The notes: generated by a model not told the origin, from the sequence alone. 64,000 nucleotides of DNA from a bacterium (GCA_016721565.1 JADKHW010000055.1:1-64000), one strand, 5' to 3'; positions 45,536 through 56,217 are shown, counted from the stretch's first letter. Translations and numbers: made by a program.

Positions 45536-46180
45536 ATGTATCGAGTTTTGTTGGCCTTGTGTTGTATGGTTTGGGCGGTAGGCTGTGTTCCTCAGAAGCC
45601 CGAAAAGAAAGTTGAAAAGGCGCCCATGGAGAAGCCGATGGGAGATCGCCCGATGGGAGACCAGCCGACCAATCCGCACGCGACGACCGGGCCGGGTTTG
45701 GACCTGACCAGCTTCATGTCTGAGTTACCCGCTGGCTGGACCAAGACGACGCCGTCTTCGAACATGCGCCTCGGTCAGGCTTCACTGGCTCGCGCCAACG
45801 GCGACAATGCCGACGGCGAATTGGCAATCTTCCACTTCCCCGGAACAGGCGGCAGTTCAATGGCAAACTTGCAGCGTTGGGAAGGTCAGATGACCGGCCC
45901 GAATGGTGAGCCGGGTGCGTCAATCGCCAAAACCGACTCGATGCGTCTCGATAATGGCATTTTGGTCATCACGATTGACATTACAGGCACGATGCTGCCG
46001 TCCACGATGGGTACAGGTCCGAGCACAGAACAGCCCAACTATCGCATGTTGGCCTCCGTTCTCGAGACACCGGCAGGTAACTACTTCGTCAAGCTAACCG
46101 GCCCGAAGAACACGATTGCCTCTCATGCCGATAAATACCGCGCCTTCCTGAAGCGCGCCAAACTCGGCGGAGCCGCATAA
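45536..46180 (+). CDS. Predicted lipoprotein, unknown
   Basis: 214 residues. Signal and lipobox: MYRVLLALCCMVWAVGC, with Cys17. A charged, Met/Pro-rich spacer (APMEKPMGDRPMGDQP) is followed by a domain with LTSFMSELPAGWTKTTP, LAIFHFPGTGGSSMANLQRW, GILVITIDITGTMLPSTMG and NYFVKLTGPKNTIASHADKY. The last block is the pattern of a small beta domain found in lipoproteins of this type. The gene is monocistronic between two terminators. Confidence 0.8.
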   Translation: MYRVLLALCCMVWAVGCVPQKPEKKVEKAPMEKPMGDRPMGDQPTNPHATTGPGLDLTSFMSELPAGWTKTTPSSNMRLGQASLARANGDNADGELAIFHFPGTGGSSMANLQRWEGQMTGPNGEPGASIAKTDSMRLDNGILVITIDITGTMLPSTMGTGPSTEQPNYRMLASVLETPAGNYFVKLTGPKNTIASHADKYRAFLKRAKLGGAA

Positions 46181-46201
46181 TTCTGTACCGACTGAAAATC
46201 G

Positions 46202-46230
46202 AAAACGCCGGACTCACGTCCGGCGTTTTT
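46202..46230 (+). terminator. Terminator of the lipoprotein gene
   Basis: A 12-bp perfect stem (AAAACGCCGGAC with GTCCGGCGTTTT) and a T-run. Confidence 0.9.
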
Positions 46231-46451
46231 GTTGATCTGAATGCGCGTTACCCAACCAAGCGTTTCACTCGCAAAGTCGGATATCTTCCCAGCACCAGAT
46301 TCGCTCTTCATATATTCCCCGACCTCTGTACCCCTTGCCCCGTTTACGGGGAAAGGGGGCGGGGTTAGGGGTTCCGTTCGGGGGCAAGGTAGGGGGTGAG
46401 CCCCAAAATCCTCAAGCGGGCGCAAGGTTGCCCACTTTTCAAGTGGGGCGG
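46231..46451. other. Non-coding, GC-rich 3' region
   Basis: No gene is seen. GGGG-rich stretches occur between 46335 and 46400. Nothing further is claimed. Confidence 0.4.
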
Positions 46452-46892
46452 CTAAGCCGGGTACTTCCCCAATACTACGTTCTCCATTTGCTGTTTGTGG
46501 TATTCGGTCTCTTCGAGCCTTGATTTCACAAGGTCACCGATTGAGATCATTCCCACAAGCCGACCATGCTGCAAAATCGGCAGATGGCGGATGCGCTTTT
46601 CGGTCATGCGGGACATGGCTTCCTCAACGGAATCATCCGGCGTACCCGTCACCACGTCGCGCGTCATGAACTCGCCAACCTGCAATTTCGCCAATTGCCC
46701 GGCATTTTTTGAGACCAATCTGAGTATATCGCGCTCGGAGAAAATCCCCGCCAGCACGTTGTCCCCCGAAAGAATAGCCAGTGCGCCGATATTATGCGAC
46801 ACCAGCATCTCGACTGCTGATAAGACCGGATCGGACTCGTGGGCAGAATAGACCCGCGTTCCTTTCTCGAATAACACCTCTGATAGCTTCAT
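46452..46892 (-). CDS. Two-CBS-domain protein
   Basis: 146 residues from MKLSEVLFEKGTRVYSAHES (start at 46892 with GGAGG seven bases upstream). Both CBS modules are visible: EMLVSHNIGALAILSGDNVL, AGIFSERDILRLVSKN, and VGEFMTRDVVTGTPDDSVEE, MTEKRIRHLPILQHGRLVGM. Stand-alone CBS pairs bind adenine nucleotides and act as energy sensors. Upstream in-frame codons to 47021 have no ribosome site. No partner gene is visible next to it. Confidence 0.9.
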   Translation of the reverse strand: MKLSEVLFEKGTRVYSAHESDPVLSAVEMLVSHNIGALAILSGDNVLAGIFSERDILRLVSKNAGQLAKLQVGEFMTRDVVTGTPDDSVEEAMSRMTEKRIRHLPILQHGRLVGMISIGDLVKSRLEETEYHKQQMENVVLGKYPA

Positions 46893-47146
46893 CCAAACCT
46901 CCCAGTTTGAGACTCTGTCACAATATAGCTTGTGAAAGGTGCGGTTGTCAAGCCTTTTCGGGGGTCTAAAAAAATATCCTAAAACCTGTTTATAAATGAT
47001 ATACAATCCACATGTTAGCATTCAATTTGTGAATTGTTTAGCGAAGTTTATCATATTCTGTCATCCGAATTTCGTTGTGTCCCGCCCATTTCGAGGCTAT
47101 ATTGTAGGGTAGGGGCGGCAGGCGTGCCGCCCGCCCAATGTTCTAA

Positions 47147-47208
47147 ATTCCGCCGAGCGGGGATTTAGCGAAGTGCTTGAAAAGCACGTAGCGGTTCCCC
47201 GCCGGAAT
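47147..47208. repeat. Long imperfect hairpin upstream of a secreted-protein gene
   Basis: The 5' arm ATTCCGCCGAGCGGGGA and 3' arm TCCCCGCCGGAAT pair with a 4-nt bulge. An inner AGTGCTT-gaaa-AGCAC hairpin makes a two-level stem. It lies 15 bp before the gene start at 47223. A smaller hairpin GGCGGCA-ggcg-TGCCGCC is at 47115-47132. Confidence 0.65.
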
Positions 47209-47222
47209 CTGAAAGGCCATAT

Positions 47223-48657
47223 ATGCGCCACACATTATTAATCTTCATACTATCCCTTATCCCGCTATCAGCGAAGGCCGTGATCCCGCTGCAGTTGCTA
47301 ACAGAAATTCAGCTCCCGCTGAACAACGGCTGGGACGCACAGTATTTCTACAACGATTCAACTATCACTTGGGTTTCGGTCGGCCATCACGACACGCTTT
47401 ATTATGATCTTGGCGACGGCGCGGGAATGCATGCAATCCAATTACTACCGCCTGATAGCGCACGGGAAGATTACAGATTCTCCCACTATAAATATCCTGT
47501 GATTTTCAAAGATGCTGCATCAACAGACAACCCCGCAGTCGCAGTAGTAGCGGTCTTTGTAGAAGACGCGTCGTACTCCTGCCTAACTTATAGTGAAGCA
47601 TACAGGATTGATCTTACAACAGGTGCAGCACAATCATCAGCATTTTGGGGAGGGAGTACATCATGCAATCAGTACGTTTATGCAGAGGCGGAAGTCTCAT
47701 CGCATGAAGTTTGGCCGCCGTTGCCCGCAAACTCACAACGAATCGTAATAGGTTCTACTGGCTGGTCGGACCGAGATGGTATGGGCGATCACCATAGCAA
47801 CACTTATTGCGACGCAGTCGCCGTTTACAGCGCTCCTGCGTTCACGAGTTTATCATATCGAGATAGTTGTACCGCATTTTCAATCCTCCAAGGAACTGCC
47901 CAATTCGAGATGGTCGCCGCGGGCGGTGCAAGCTCAAGCTCAAGTTGGCCATGCGGGCAAGGTTGGAATTACTGTACTCGCGATAGATGCACGAAAGTTC
48001 TTTTCTCAGCAACAGGCGCTCAACAATTGCTCTGCGAGGCTGATGTCGAAAACGGCGAGCCACAAACGTTTTGTCGTGCAGCATCTTCAATCGCCGGGTC
48101 AATCGACGAGAACGGCAGCAAGTACGCAATCATCGACACTGTTTGCTTTGATCCTTACACCGGAAACGAAATTTGGACGAACTCTGATTTAATCAATGCT
48201 TCCGATGGCTCAGTAGTAGGGTTAAGTTTTCCGACTTCAGATCAACAGAGTTTCTTTGTAGGACATTGGCAGTATTTTGAAATATTCGATCCCGCAACAG
48301 CAGAACATCTCGGCACAACAGCTCAATTCCAAGGAGAGTTCGTTCGCGCGCTCAACCTTCCGGGCAAACTTGGTGAGTTCGTAACCTACGACCCGCCAAC
48401 TCGCACGGTGCGTTTCTACCGCGTAATCCCCGCGCCCGAACGGCTCATCATCACCTACCTTCCACAGCACAACTACATTTGGCTCGCATGGGATCCCGTC
48501 CCCGGTGCAACCGCCTATCGTGTCTGTCGCATGTATCGATTTCAATGAAGTCGGCAATTGCGACGACGTATTCACCGTCACCACGACTGCCACACAGTTC
48601 ACCATCGATCCCAATCGGCCGCAAGAATTTTATACCGTCTCTGCCGTGTTTGAATAG
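47223..48657 (+). CDS. Secreted protein, unknown, paralogue A (frameshifted near the end)
   Basis: Signal peptide MRHTLLIFILSLIPLSAKAV. The mature part has beta-rich text with Trp (TEIQLPLNNGWDAQYFYNDS, EVWPPLPANSQRIVIGSTGW) and eight or so cysteines (CLTYSEAYRI, STSCNQYVYA, CTRDRCTKVLF), suggesting disulfides. The last part is a module RLIITYLPQHNYIWLAWDPV. The main frame ends at 48548; one indel near 48530 leads to IDFNEVGNCDDVFTVTT and EFYTVSAVFE ending at 48657. It is similar at the N-terminus to the next gene (48672), so the pair is a tandem duplication. No sorting tail is seen on this copy. Confidence 0.75.
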
Positions 48658-48671
48658 CAATTGGAGCACCC

Positions 48672-50131
48672 ATGCGCCACATATTATTATTTTTCATACT
48701 ATCCCTAATCCCGCTATCCGCTCAAGCCATCATTCCGCTTGATTTGGTTGCCGAGTTCAACTTACCCGAGAACACCACAGCCTGGGATGTCCAACATTGG
48801 ATGGACGACAGCACATTCGGCTGGGCGGCGCTTAGACGCGATACAACAGTACAATATGCACTGCGAGCGGAGGATGAACCACTATCGTTTGAACTTCCTT
48901 TCGCGCTTTTCGATTCAGCAAATTGGAGCCGGCAAGAGTTTCAGGCCATTCACTTAATGAGACTTGAAGCAAGACCAAATGCGCCGATAATTGCAATTTC
49001 AACGGAAATGGCCATTAATAGCGGAGGGATAATCGAGCGCTTTCATATGCTGCATGTTTTTGACCTTGAGGAACATGATCTACTATACTATAATCGCGCG
49101 TTTACTGGATACTATAGCGATTCACAGGGCTGGAACTACGATCAATCCACGGAGCAACTAAGTTCGTGGCCTCCTGCTCCAGCTTTTGCCAACGCCATAT
49201 ACCGGCAAAATCGTCGGGTTGCAGATCTCGATGCCGCCGGCACAAATCGCCTTGAGATTACCCATTGGACAAGACGTTTTGACATAATCGACGACTCGCT
49301 TTATGTATCTTTTCATCCCGGGCAATTTGATTTCTTCTCGAACACCAATGGGGATTTAGTTTTCAATAACTCACTTGAGGGGCAAGAGTCCGATGGATCA
49401 GACGACACTTATGGTGAGGTAAGCGTTGAATTCTATGATGCGGAATTAAACCAAACTTTTGAACGCCTAATTTGCGATACTCCGTGTTTGATTGCGACTC
49501 CGTGCGCAATTAACACGAATCTAAATGGTCGTTTTGTCGCAATTGGAAATGTTTTATTCTCAGTTCCTGCACTTGAGACCATTGATACAATAGAGTGGAA
49601 TTGCGATTTCACGTTAGCAATTGGTCAAGGCAATTCAGAGCATGTTTGGAGTCAGCACGACGATCGCTTCCTTGTAAAAGATATTGTTTCAAACTTAAGA
49701 GACTCTACCACTTCAATTGGCGGAAACTTCTCAAGGACAATAAAGCACTTCTCGGGCGACGGAGAAATTGCCGTGAATGAAGTCGTAAATGGTTCGACGA
49801 CAAACCGGATTCTCGTTTACAAACCAAACGGACAGATAAGTGGGATAGAAGATAGGAGTCCATCTCTTTCCTCGTCGTTTACCCTGCAGGTATTTCCCAA
49901 CCCATTTAACGCAACAACGTCACTCAAAATCGAAGTGTCGCGAGCGGATTCTATGACATTCTACTCTTTGATGTAACGGGCCGTCAAGTCGCAAAACTGT
50001 TTTCGGGCAGAATAGATACGCAACAGACAATTGCCGTCAACGCAGAGCAATTCTCAAGCGGTGTGTACTTTGCTCAACTGCGTTCCGGGGAAAGCGCGCT
50101 TGCCGCAACAAAGCTCCTGCTTCTGAAATAG
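48672..50131 (+). CDS. Secreted protein, paralogue B with type IX sorting tail (frameshifted)
   Basis: Signal peptide MRHILLFFILSLIPLSAQA, the same as in the neighbour, and LDLVAEFNLPENTTAWDVQH matches its mature start. The middle is longer and rich in Asp and Thr. The main frame ends at 49976; shifting near 49960 leads to FDVTGRQVAKLFSG ... FSSGVYFAQLRSGESALAAT and KLLLLK, stop at 50131. The sorting-domain landmark FPNPFNATTSLKIEVSRA lies just before the frame change. The full protein is about 485 residues. It is closed by the terminator at 50160. Confidence 0.75.
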
Positions 50132-50159
50132 CTCCTACGTTTGCATAACTTCAATAAGA

Positions 50160-50184
50160 GAGGTCGTGCCCAACGCACGACCTC
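50160..50184. terminator. Terminator between convergent genes
   Basis: A 10-bp perfect stem (GAGGTCGTGC with GCACGACCTC) followed by CTTCTCC on the + strand. Confidence 0.65.
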
Positions 50185-50236
50185 CTTCTCCTTCAAACAT
50201 AGTGGCAGGTCTTGCCTGCCCTTGTAAGGAACCTTC

Positions 50237-51856
50237 CTACTTCAACAGCATCAACTTCACGGCCCGCGCCAGCCCTCATCTGATGTCAATCCGCAAAGTA
50301 CAACCCGAAGCAACCCCGTCAGCTTTCCACAAAACGGAATGCACCCCAATTCCCTGCCGCTCGCTTAAAAGCGTCTCAACTTGCCGCCCTAACACATCAT
50401 AAATCTCAAGCGGGACATTCTGCTCGCGTGTCAGCACATACTCAATTGTCACTGATGAATTGAACGGATTAGGATATGGATAGCCAAGCGCAAAGGTGAT
50501 CGGCACATCTGGATCATCCGGTGCCGCGAGAAACAAAGTATCCTCTTCCCACGGCTCATAGAAAATTAAAGTATCAACCGTATCGCCCAATCCCTCTGGA
50601 TTTGACCATTGATTGTACGGCCCCGATGCGTCACCCCAATAGTTGTGCTCGGCAAACCCAGGCTCATCGTTGCTAAAGTGATCCACAGCATTGCCTTCAT
50701 TCCCATGAAAGATGTTTTCACGAAATGTTCCCGTCGAATTTCCGATAAGCATGACCGGTCCACCCGGAGATGACAGAAACCCATCCGTCGTGTTCTCGAT
50801 GAAATAGTTTCTGATTGCGCTGAAGTCTCCGAAATCGCTAATAAAAACTCCTGCGTCCTGTCTGCGATGGTTTCGCAGGAAAAGATTTCCCGTGACGTCT
50901 CCTGTGATATTCTCTTGCGTTGTCAGAGCAATAAGGTGAAGGCCCCCGTATCCATTAATTGTTGATGTATGGGAAATGACGCTGCGTTGAAATGAAACTG
51001 AACTGTTTGCCGCCCAACCTCCATCAATTTCAAGAAATGAAAATCCACACTGGTTTGAATCAAATAGGCAGGAGTCACAGGTCAAATGCACTACAGAATT
51101 ATTTTGTGCCACCCGAAATCCCGATAGGAATCGATTTGATGAAGCGCTACACTCTGTTAACTCAATCTCAGAATCTCCATGAATTCCAAAAAGGTCTGGT
51201 AGTGTATTGCCACCAATATCGCGAATCAATACATCGCGAAGCCAAGCCGAACAATTTTCCGTACTGAAGATACTCCCTGACGCATTGCAATGAACAATAC
51301 TTGTTGATCTCATTGCTACCGACGTATGGTAGAAGCTTATGAACGCACCCGTCCCGCCATGACAGTCAAGGAAACGAACAGCACTAATCTCTGCAGAACC
51401 GTTCTCAATATTCAGGACCCCACTTCCACCGCCACCTATAGAGTCAAACAAACATTGTGTTATAATGAGAGTTCGATTTTGACAACTAATCCCGCCTGAT
51501 TGTGTTACACCTGATAAAGATTCGCCCACAAAGCGTAATCCGTCAATATTCAGTGTGTCGGCAAGAGTGTTATTGGGCGCGTATATTGATGCTGATCCCA
51601 ATGGTGCTTGTATGGTTGTTATCGCAATCTGGCTACTGTCATTTGAGAGAATGAAGTTGCTTGCGAGGGTTACGTAGTAATCTGGCGCTGTTAGAACCTC
51701 GTAGTATCTTCCGGGCGCAATCAATATCGTATCTGTTCGCTCGCTTTCGACCAATGCAAGTTGGATACTCGCATATTCTCCTGGGACGTTCCTTATTTCT
51801 GCGGCTACAATTGCGTTAAAAAATAGCAGAAAAAGTGATGAGTAGTACAGTCTCAC
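50237..51856 (-). CDS. Secreted beta-helix protein with type IX sorting domain; in-frame TGA near the end
   Basis: Signal peptide MRLYYSSLFLLFFNAIVAA, then a right-handed parallel beta-helix with repeated short strands (NTLADTLNIDGLRFVGESLS, RTLIITQCLFDSIGGGGSGV, NSVVHLTCDSCLFDSNQCGF). Helix repeats of this type occur in polysaccharide lyases and adhesins; no catalytic residues are clear. The C-terminal sorting domain is YPYPNPFNSSVTIEYVLT ... LEIYDVLGRQVETLL. The frame stops at TGA (50276-50278). Continuing past it in the same frame gives GLARAVKLMLLK and TAG, the expected end of such a tail. The preceding GCTLRIDIR is also off consensus, so several lesions cluster in the last 60 bp. Confidence 0.8.
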
Positions 51857-51865
51857 TAAAACAAC

Positions 51866-52277
51866 CTATTCACACGTTTTCTTACAAGTGTTTCCCGAAG
51901 CTGGTGAATACACTCTGAAATCAATGCTCGTTGAATTAGAAGAGCAGTTATTGACACAAGCTTTTACTTTGCTTTTGACAATTATTTCGTGCGCTGCATC
52001 TGTGAAAAAACCCTGAATAGTCTAAGTTTCCGCAACCACACCGAGTGTCTGTATACATTAAAGCAGTGTCCAAGTATATCTCCATGTCACACTGTTCGAT
52101 TCTCCGCCAGCATCCCAATGCACCCAGAGGCCTGTAATTTCGTTTCCAGTTGTATTCCACAGAATTCTGAGTCCAGTTCGCATCACACGGAGTGTCATGC
52201 ATTGTCACGCAAATCGGATTCTGTGCAAACGCATTGATTGCTAACATAAACGCTGTGATCAATAATAGTTTCTTCAT
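51866..52277 (-). CDS. Small Cys-rich secreted protein (frameshifted at A6)
   Basis: Signal peptide MKKLLLITAFMLAINAFAQ, then a short mature protein with many cysteines (PICVTMHDTPCDANW, GCWRRIEQCDMEIYL, TRCGCGNLDYSG). The frame as written ends at 51948. Moving one base at the run of six A (52005-52010) gives FFTDAAHEIIVKSKVKACVN and then FRVYSPASGNTCKKTCE to the stop at 51866, which adds four cysteines in a natural pattern. The corrected protein is about 137 residues and is probably disulfide-bonded and exported. No family is recognised. Confidence 0.7.
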
Positions 52278-52516
52278 CGCAACCTCCGTTTAGAAAATAA
52301 CATGCCGCGCATCCCCGGCGGCTTGAGTTGCTACTACTAAATCAAAAAAAAAACTGAAGATGTCAAGAGTTCAGGCGAGATTATAAAAATCCCTTCCTCA
52401 CCCCCCTTCCCACGCCTCCCCACTTTTCCTCCAAAATTCGTAACTTCAATGCCAAAACCCTATAATCATAAATTGAACAAATACTTATAAAAATTCGTCT
52501 TTTTTGAAACAAACGC

Positions 52517-52545
52517 TTGACACAGCCGTTATAATAGTGTATATT
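52517..52545 (+). promoter_or_regulatory. Orphan sigma-70 promoter on the + strand
   Basis: TTGACA (52517-52522), a 17-bp spacer, and TATATT (52540-52545). Another TATAAT overlaps the spacer at 52530-52535. The next gene on either side is on the - strand, so it would drive a small or antisense RNA. Confidence 0.6.
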
Positions 52546-52623
52546 ATGTGCATACTTTGCTACCCCCCTCCGGCCCGCCTTTCCTATTTCCCGTTTCCCA
52601 TTTCTGATTTTAGCCGTTTCGCC

Positions 52624-52655
52624 AAAAAACGCGGCGACCAATTAAGGCCGCCGCG
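52624..52655 (-). terminator. Terminator of the protease gene
   Basis: A 7-bp stem (CGCGGCG with CGCCGCG, loop AT-rich) followed by T6 on the - strand. Confidence 0.75.
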
Positions 52656-52707
52656 TAAATTCAAAAGCGCAAGCGAAGCGCACTGGGTCCAGCGTCACGC
52701 TGGGCGG

Positions 52708-55072
52708 TTAGGGTTGGTAACCTACCACTGTATAATAACGTTGCGAATCAGCCGTTGCTCCGCCGACAATAGTGTAAGAGTTCTGATCCGTTTCATCGAC
52801 AAGCGTTTGCAATGGATCGTTAACGTCAGTTGAAGTGTACACGCGGTACATCGGATTCTCGTCTGCCAACCAGCGCAGCATCACATCTTCACCGTCAACG
52901 AAAATCGTCAGCTCTTCCGGTATAGTCACCGTACTTAGTTCTCCAACTGCTTGCACGAGTATGTCGTCAAGATACCAGCCCTCTTTGTTACCTGCGGCAT
53001 CTGAACCAAAACGGAATCGAAGTTGCACGTTAGATCCTGCGTATGCTGAAAGATCAACCGTTCTTTGCGCCCACGCTGGAACTGAATCAGACCAACACGG
53101 AAGTCCGGGCATCGGCCCGGTCACAGGATTGCCGCCGCCGCGCAAAATGCGGAACGTTTCAGTATAACCACCCGTCGGCGTGACTTGCGTAAACGCGCCG
53201 CCGTTCATAGCAATTTCCAGAATGCCGCCGTCATAAGCCGAGTCCGGAAACGCCGCAGACACTTCGCCTTCCATCCCCATCCAGAACGTCAAGCTGGCGC
53301 TTGCAGGCAGATTGTTCAACACGGGTGACAACAAACGCGCGTCATTTAGAGCCTGATAAGTTCCAGTCGTCGTCGAGCCACACTTGTAGCTATGCGTCGT
53401 CGTGTGTGCGCGCTCCGTCGAAATGTGCCAATCATCCACCCACGTTCCGCCGGCGCTGCTGTGCGTCCAACCCGGCGCGCCCGTTTCAAAATCCTCATTC
53501 AGTACCGTGATAATCGGCAGAGCTATTAATTGGCTAACAACATAAGTTGTATCGCCTTCAGTGATAGTGACTCCAAAAAGCGTATCAGATTGGTACCCGA
53601 ATTTGCTAATTGCAAGATCATATGTTACACCATCTGGCAGTGGGATAATAAACTGGCCAGCAATATTTGTAGTTGCGCTATTCGATTCTCCAATTACTTG
53701 TACAGTCGCGTCTGGAATTCCAGTATTTTCCTCAGTTATTACAATACCAGAAACAAATCCACCGGCCTGCGGATCAAATCCGTCCAGCGTCATCACACCC
53801 GAGTTTGTCGGATCCAAATGCGCGCGCAAACCGTTCGTCATCGAAAGCGAAAACTTGCCGAAGTAGTCGTCAATGTTATTTGAACAGCTCGCCGTACCAC
53901 CGTGCAATTGTCCGGTGATGCGATGATTCTGATCAAACAACGGCGATCCCGAAGAACCCGGCTCAGTCGTGCCGTCATCCCAAGCCAAAATTCTCCAATG
54001 CGAATTAGCCGGAGTTCCCGACCACGTATTCGACTGCGGCGCGTTGTTGTCAAACGTAATCTTCTTAATGTCGCCGCTCGGGTGATGAATACAAACCGAA
54101 CTCGTCGAAGCCACGTCGTTGGCATTCCATCCGCTAAAATACGGATTGTAAGCCAGCGGAGCCGCGCTGTTCATGCGCACGAGATAAACGTCAGAAGCGC
54201 TGCTATTGAAAATCTGTGTACAGCCTGCAACAGTCTGATTTGTCGGACCATCCACATTCGGGCAACCGGGGCTTTCATAATTGAACATGAAAATCGTCGT
54301 GGTGGCCGGACCGCAATGGTTGGCTGTCAACACGAACGGCGTGCCCGTTGTTCGTGTTGTTAATCAATGATCCCGAGCAGAAACGGAAGCGCCACCAAGT
54401 GAGCAGCATCACCACGCCGCGCTTTTGATCTTGCCACAACGCGCCTTCAGGGCAATTCGCATTGTTGTTGCAAGTGCCGCTCTCGCCGAATGCGTCCAGC
54501 GGATTGTTCGCGCGTCCAAACAGATTGCGATACGCGTGAATCACGGATGAAACCGAAATCACGCTCTGTCCCATCGCTTCGGCAGGCTCAAAATACTCCA
54601 GCGTAATCGCGTCGCCGGGAACGGGCTGCGTCGCAAACTCATGTGTCGGCAGTTCGTTGGCTTCGGTGAATGAACCAATCACATAGTCGTAATTGTCATT
54701 GTAAACAAAGAACCGCCCACCTTCGGGCAAATCAAATTGGTCAAACACCATGTTGATCGAATAGGCGCCGCGCGATTCAATTCTCAGTCTCCACACACGG
54801 CCATCCTTGGCGTCTGTCCAAGTGCCGCTGTTGTTCAAATTGAAATTCACGTCATGCGGATAACCGAAGCGCAGCGGAACATCTTTGCTTTCGGTTTCAT
54901 CTTCAGCCAACAGCGTTGCCGCATCCACAGCAGGCAAACTGCGTGTAGCAGGCGCGTCAAGCGCGGCCATGTTCAAACTGGCGGGAGCGCCGCCTTGTGA
55001 CACCTGTGCAAAGCTTGTCGAAACCAAGCAGCACATTGTCAGTAAAAAAAGAACAGTAAGGGACCGTTTCAT
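52708..55072 (-). CDS. Secreted trypsin-like serine endopeptidase with C-terminal domains (frameshifted)
   Basis: Signal peptide MKRSLTVLFLLTMCCLVSTSFAQ at 55072, followed by a propeptide-like segment and a beta-domain (FGYPHDVNFNLNNSGTWTDA). The protease domain has CSGSLINNTNN, then GTPFVLTANHCGP with the catalytic His, the Asp region SASDVYLVRMNS and the Ser in GTTEPGSSGSPLFDQ. The N-terminal part (55072-54275) and the rest (54333-52708) lie in two frames that meet at a GGGC run near 54335. After the protease come a carboxypeptidase regulatory-like module (SGIVITEENTGIPDATVQVI), a MAM/jelly-roll module (EDFETGAPGWTHSSAGGTWV) and an FnIII-like end. It resembles lysyl endopeptidase-type proteases of gliding bacteria. 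No sorting tail is seen. Confidence 0.87.
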
Positions 55073-55137
55073 CGTATTGTCTCCGTTTGCAAATAGGATC
55101 ATAATAAATGATCGTGTTATGAATAGAGTAAAGTTGT

Positions 55138-56040
55138 TTAAGTTCGCTTAAAATTTACTAAAGCAATTCCGCCGATAATCAGCGCGCCGCCCAGCACAAT
55201 ATCCCAGTGCAGCGGCTCATCCAGAAAAATCACACCAAGTAATACCGCAGTCGGCGGAAACACAAACGTCACAATGGACGTGCGCGTCGCGCCCCATCGA
55301 TTCATCAAATAGAACCACGCCACCGTGGACAAACCCATTCCCAAAATCCCCATCCACGCGCACGCCAGCCATGTCATGGGCAATTGCGGAATCTTGAACG
55401 GCGCTTCAAAGATTGCAGCCATGATGATGATAAAAATCATGCCGCCCATAATCAATGGGAATCCCATCTGATACGGATGCACGCCGCGCAAGAACTTTCG
55501 CTGTGAAACCGTACTGCCCGCATAAAGGAAGGTTGCGGTGATCATCGCGGCTTGTCCGATCACGTCATGCGTCGCGCCGAAGTCGGGATTCATCAAAATA
55601 TAAATTCCCGCAATTCCCGAAAGCAGTCCTAAGAATTTCGGAACCGTGAACTTCTCATCGTGCAAAAAGAAATGCGCCATGAGCATCGTCCAGAGCGGCA
55701 TCGTGGCATTCAAGACTCCGGCCAGGCCTGAATCAATCCGCGTTTCCGCAAATCCGATTAAACTAATCGGAGCCGCGACACTCGTGATTCCCAAAAAGAA
55801 CGGCAGCCAAAATTCTTTGCCCGACCATTTGAGATCAAACTTCTTCCACTTGACGATGACCCATGTAATCGCGAGACCGAAAATGAGCCGCCAACTCACC
55901 ATGGTCATCGGCCCGATTTCGCGCAAGGCCAGTTTGATCCACAAAAACGACGTACCCCAAGCCAGACAGCCAAGGTACAAGAACACCAGCCACTGTCTCA
56001 AGAAAACTCCCCTTTGCCCGCTCGTGCGGGTTTGCTCCAC
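55138..56040 (-). CDS. EamA/DMT family exporter
   Basis: 300 residues with ten membrane segments in two EamA repeats. The first repeat opens WLVFLYLGCLAWGTSFLWIK and ends in ETRIDSGLAGVLNATMPLWT; the second includes GIAGIYILMNPDFG, YQMGFPLIMGGMIFIIIMAA and TSIVTFVFPPTAVLLGVIFL. Members export amino acids, nucleosides or drug-like metabolites. The substrate is not given by the sequence. It is a single gene. Confidence 0.88.
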   Translation of the reverse strand: MEQTRTSGQRGVFLRQWLVFLYLGCLAWGTSFLWIKLALREIGPMTMVSWRLIFGLAITWVIVKWKKFDLKWSGKEFWLPFFLGITSVAAPISLIGFAETRIDSGLAGVLNATMPLWTMLMAHFFLHDEKFTVPKFLGLLSGIAGIYILMNPDFGATHDVIGQAAMITATFLYAGSTVSQRKFLRGVHPYQMGFPLIMGGMIFIIIMAAIFEAPFKIPQLPMTWLACAWMGILGMGLSTVAWFYLMNRWGATRTSIVTFVFPPTAVLLGVIFLDEPLHWDIVLGGALIIGGIALVNFKRT

Positions 56041-56217
56041 GAACCCTCAGGACTAAGCTATAAGATAACATGCTTCTTGCCCCTTTGCAACTCTGCTTGT
56101 GAAATTCACTACAGGGCGCGTCGGGCGGGGCCGAACTGTTGGATGTTGGGAACATCGTGCGCAATTTCGCCTTGAAAATTTGCACGCCCGACTTCGAAAT
56201 CTTGCACATCAGCCAAC

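Larger units (their letters stand above)
52278..52707. other. 430-bp intergenic region with orphan promoter and terminator
   Basis: No gene is supported. The stretch 52381-52440 is C/T-rich on the + strand. A strong + strand promoter at 52517-52545 has no gene downstream on that strand. The pyrimidine repeat type is at 52582-52611, and the terminator of the protease gene at 52624-52655. Confidence 0.6.

Noticed and set aside
50276..50278. TGA read as selenocysteine or another amino acid
   Set aside because: Other intact genes here end in TGA and use TGG for Trp; no hairpin is evident at the site and other lesions lie next to it.
52504..52833. A 109-codon + strand frame after the orphan promoter
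   Set aside because: Its text is the complement of the protease 3' end plus repeat DNA, with no ribosome site or family resemblance.
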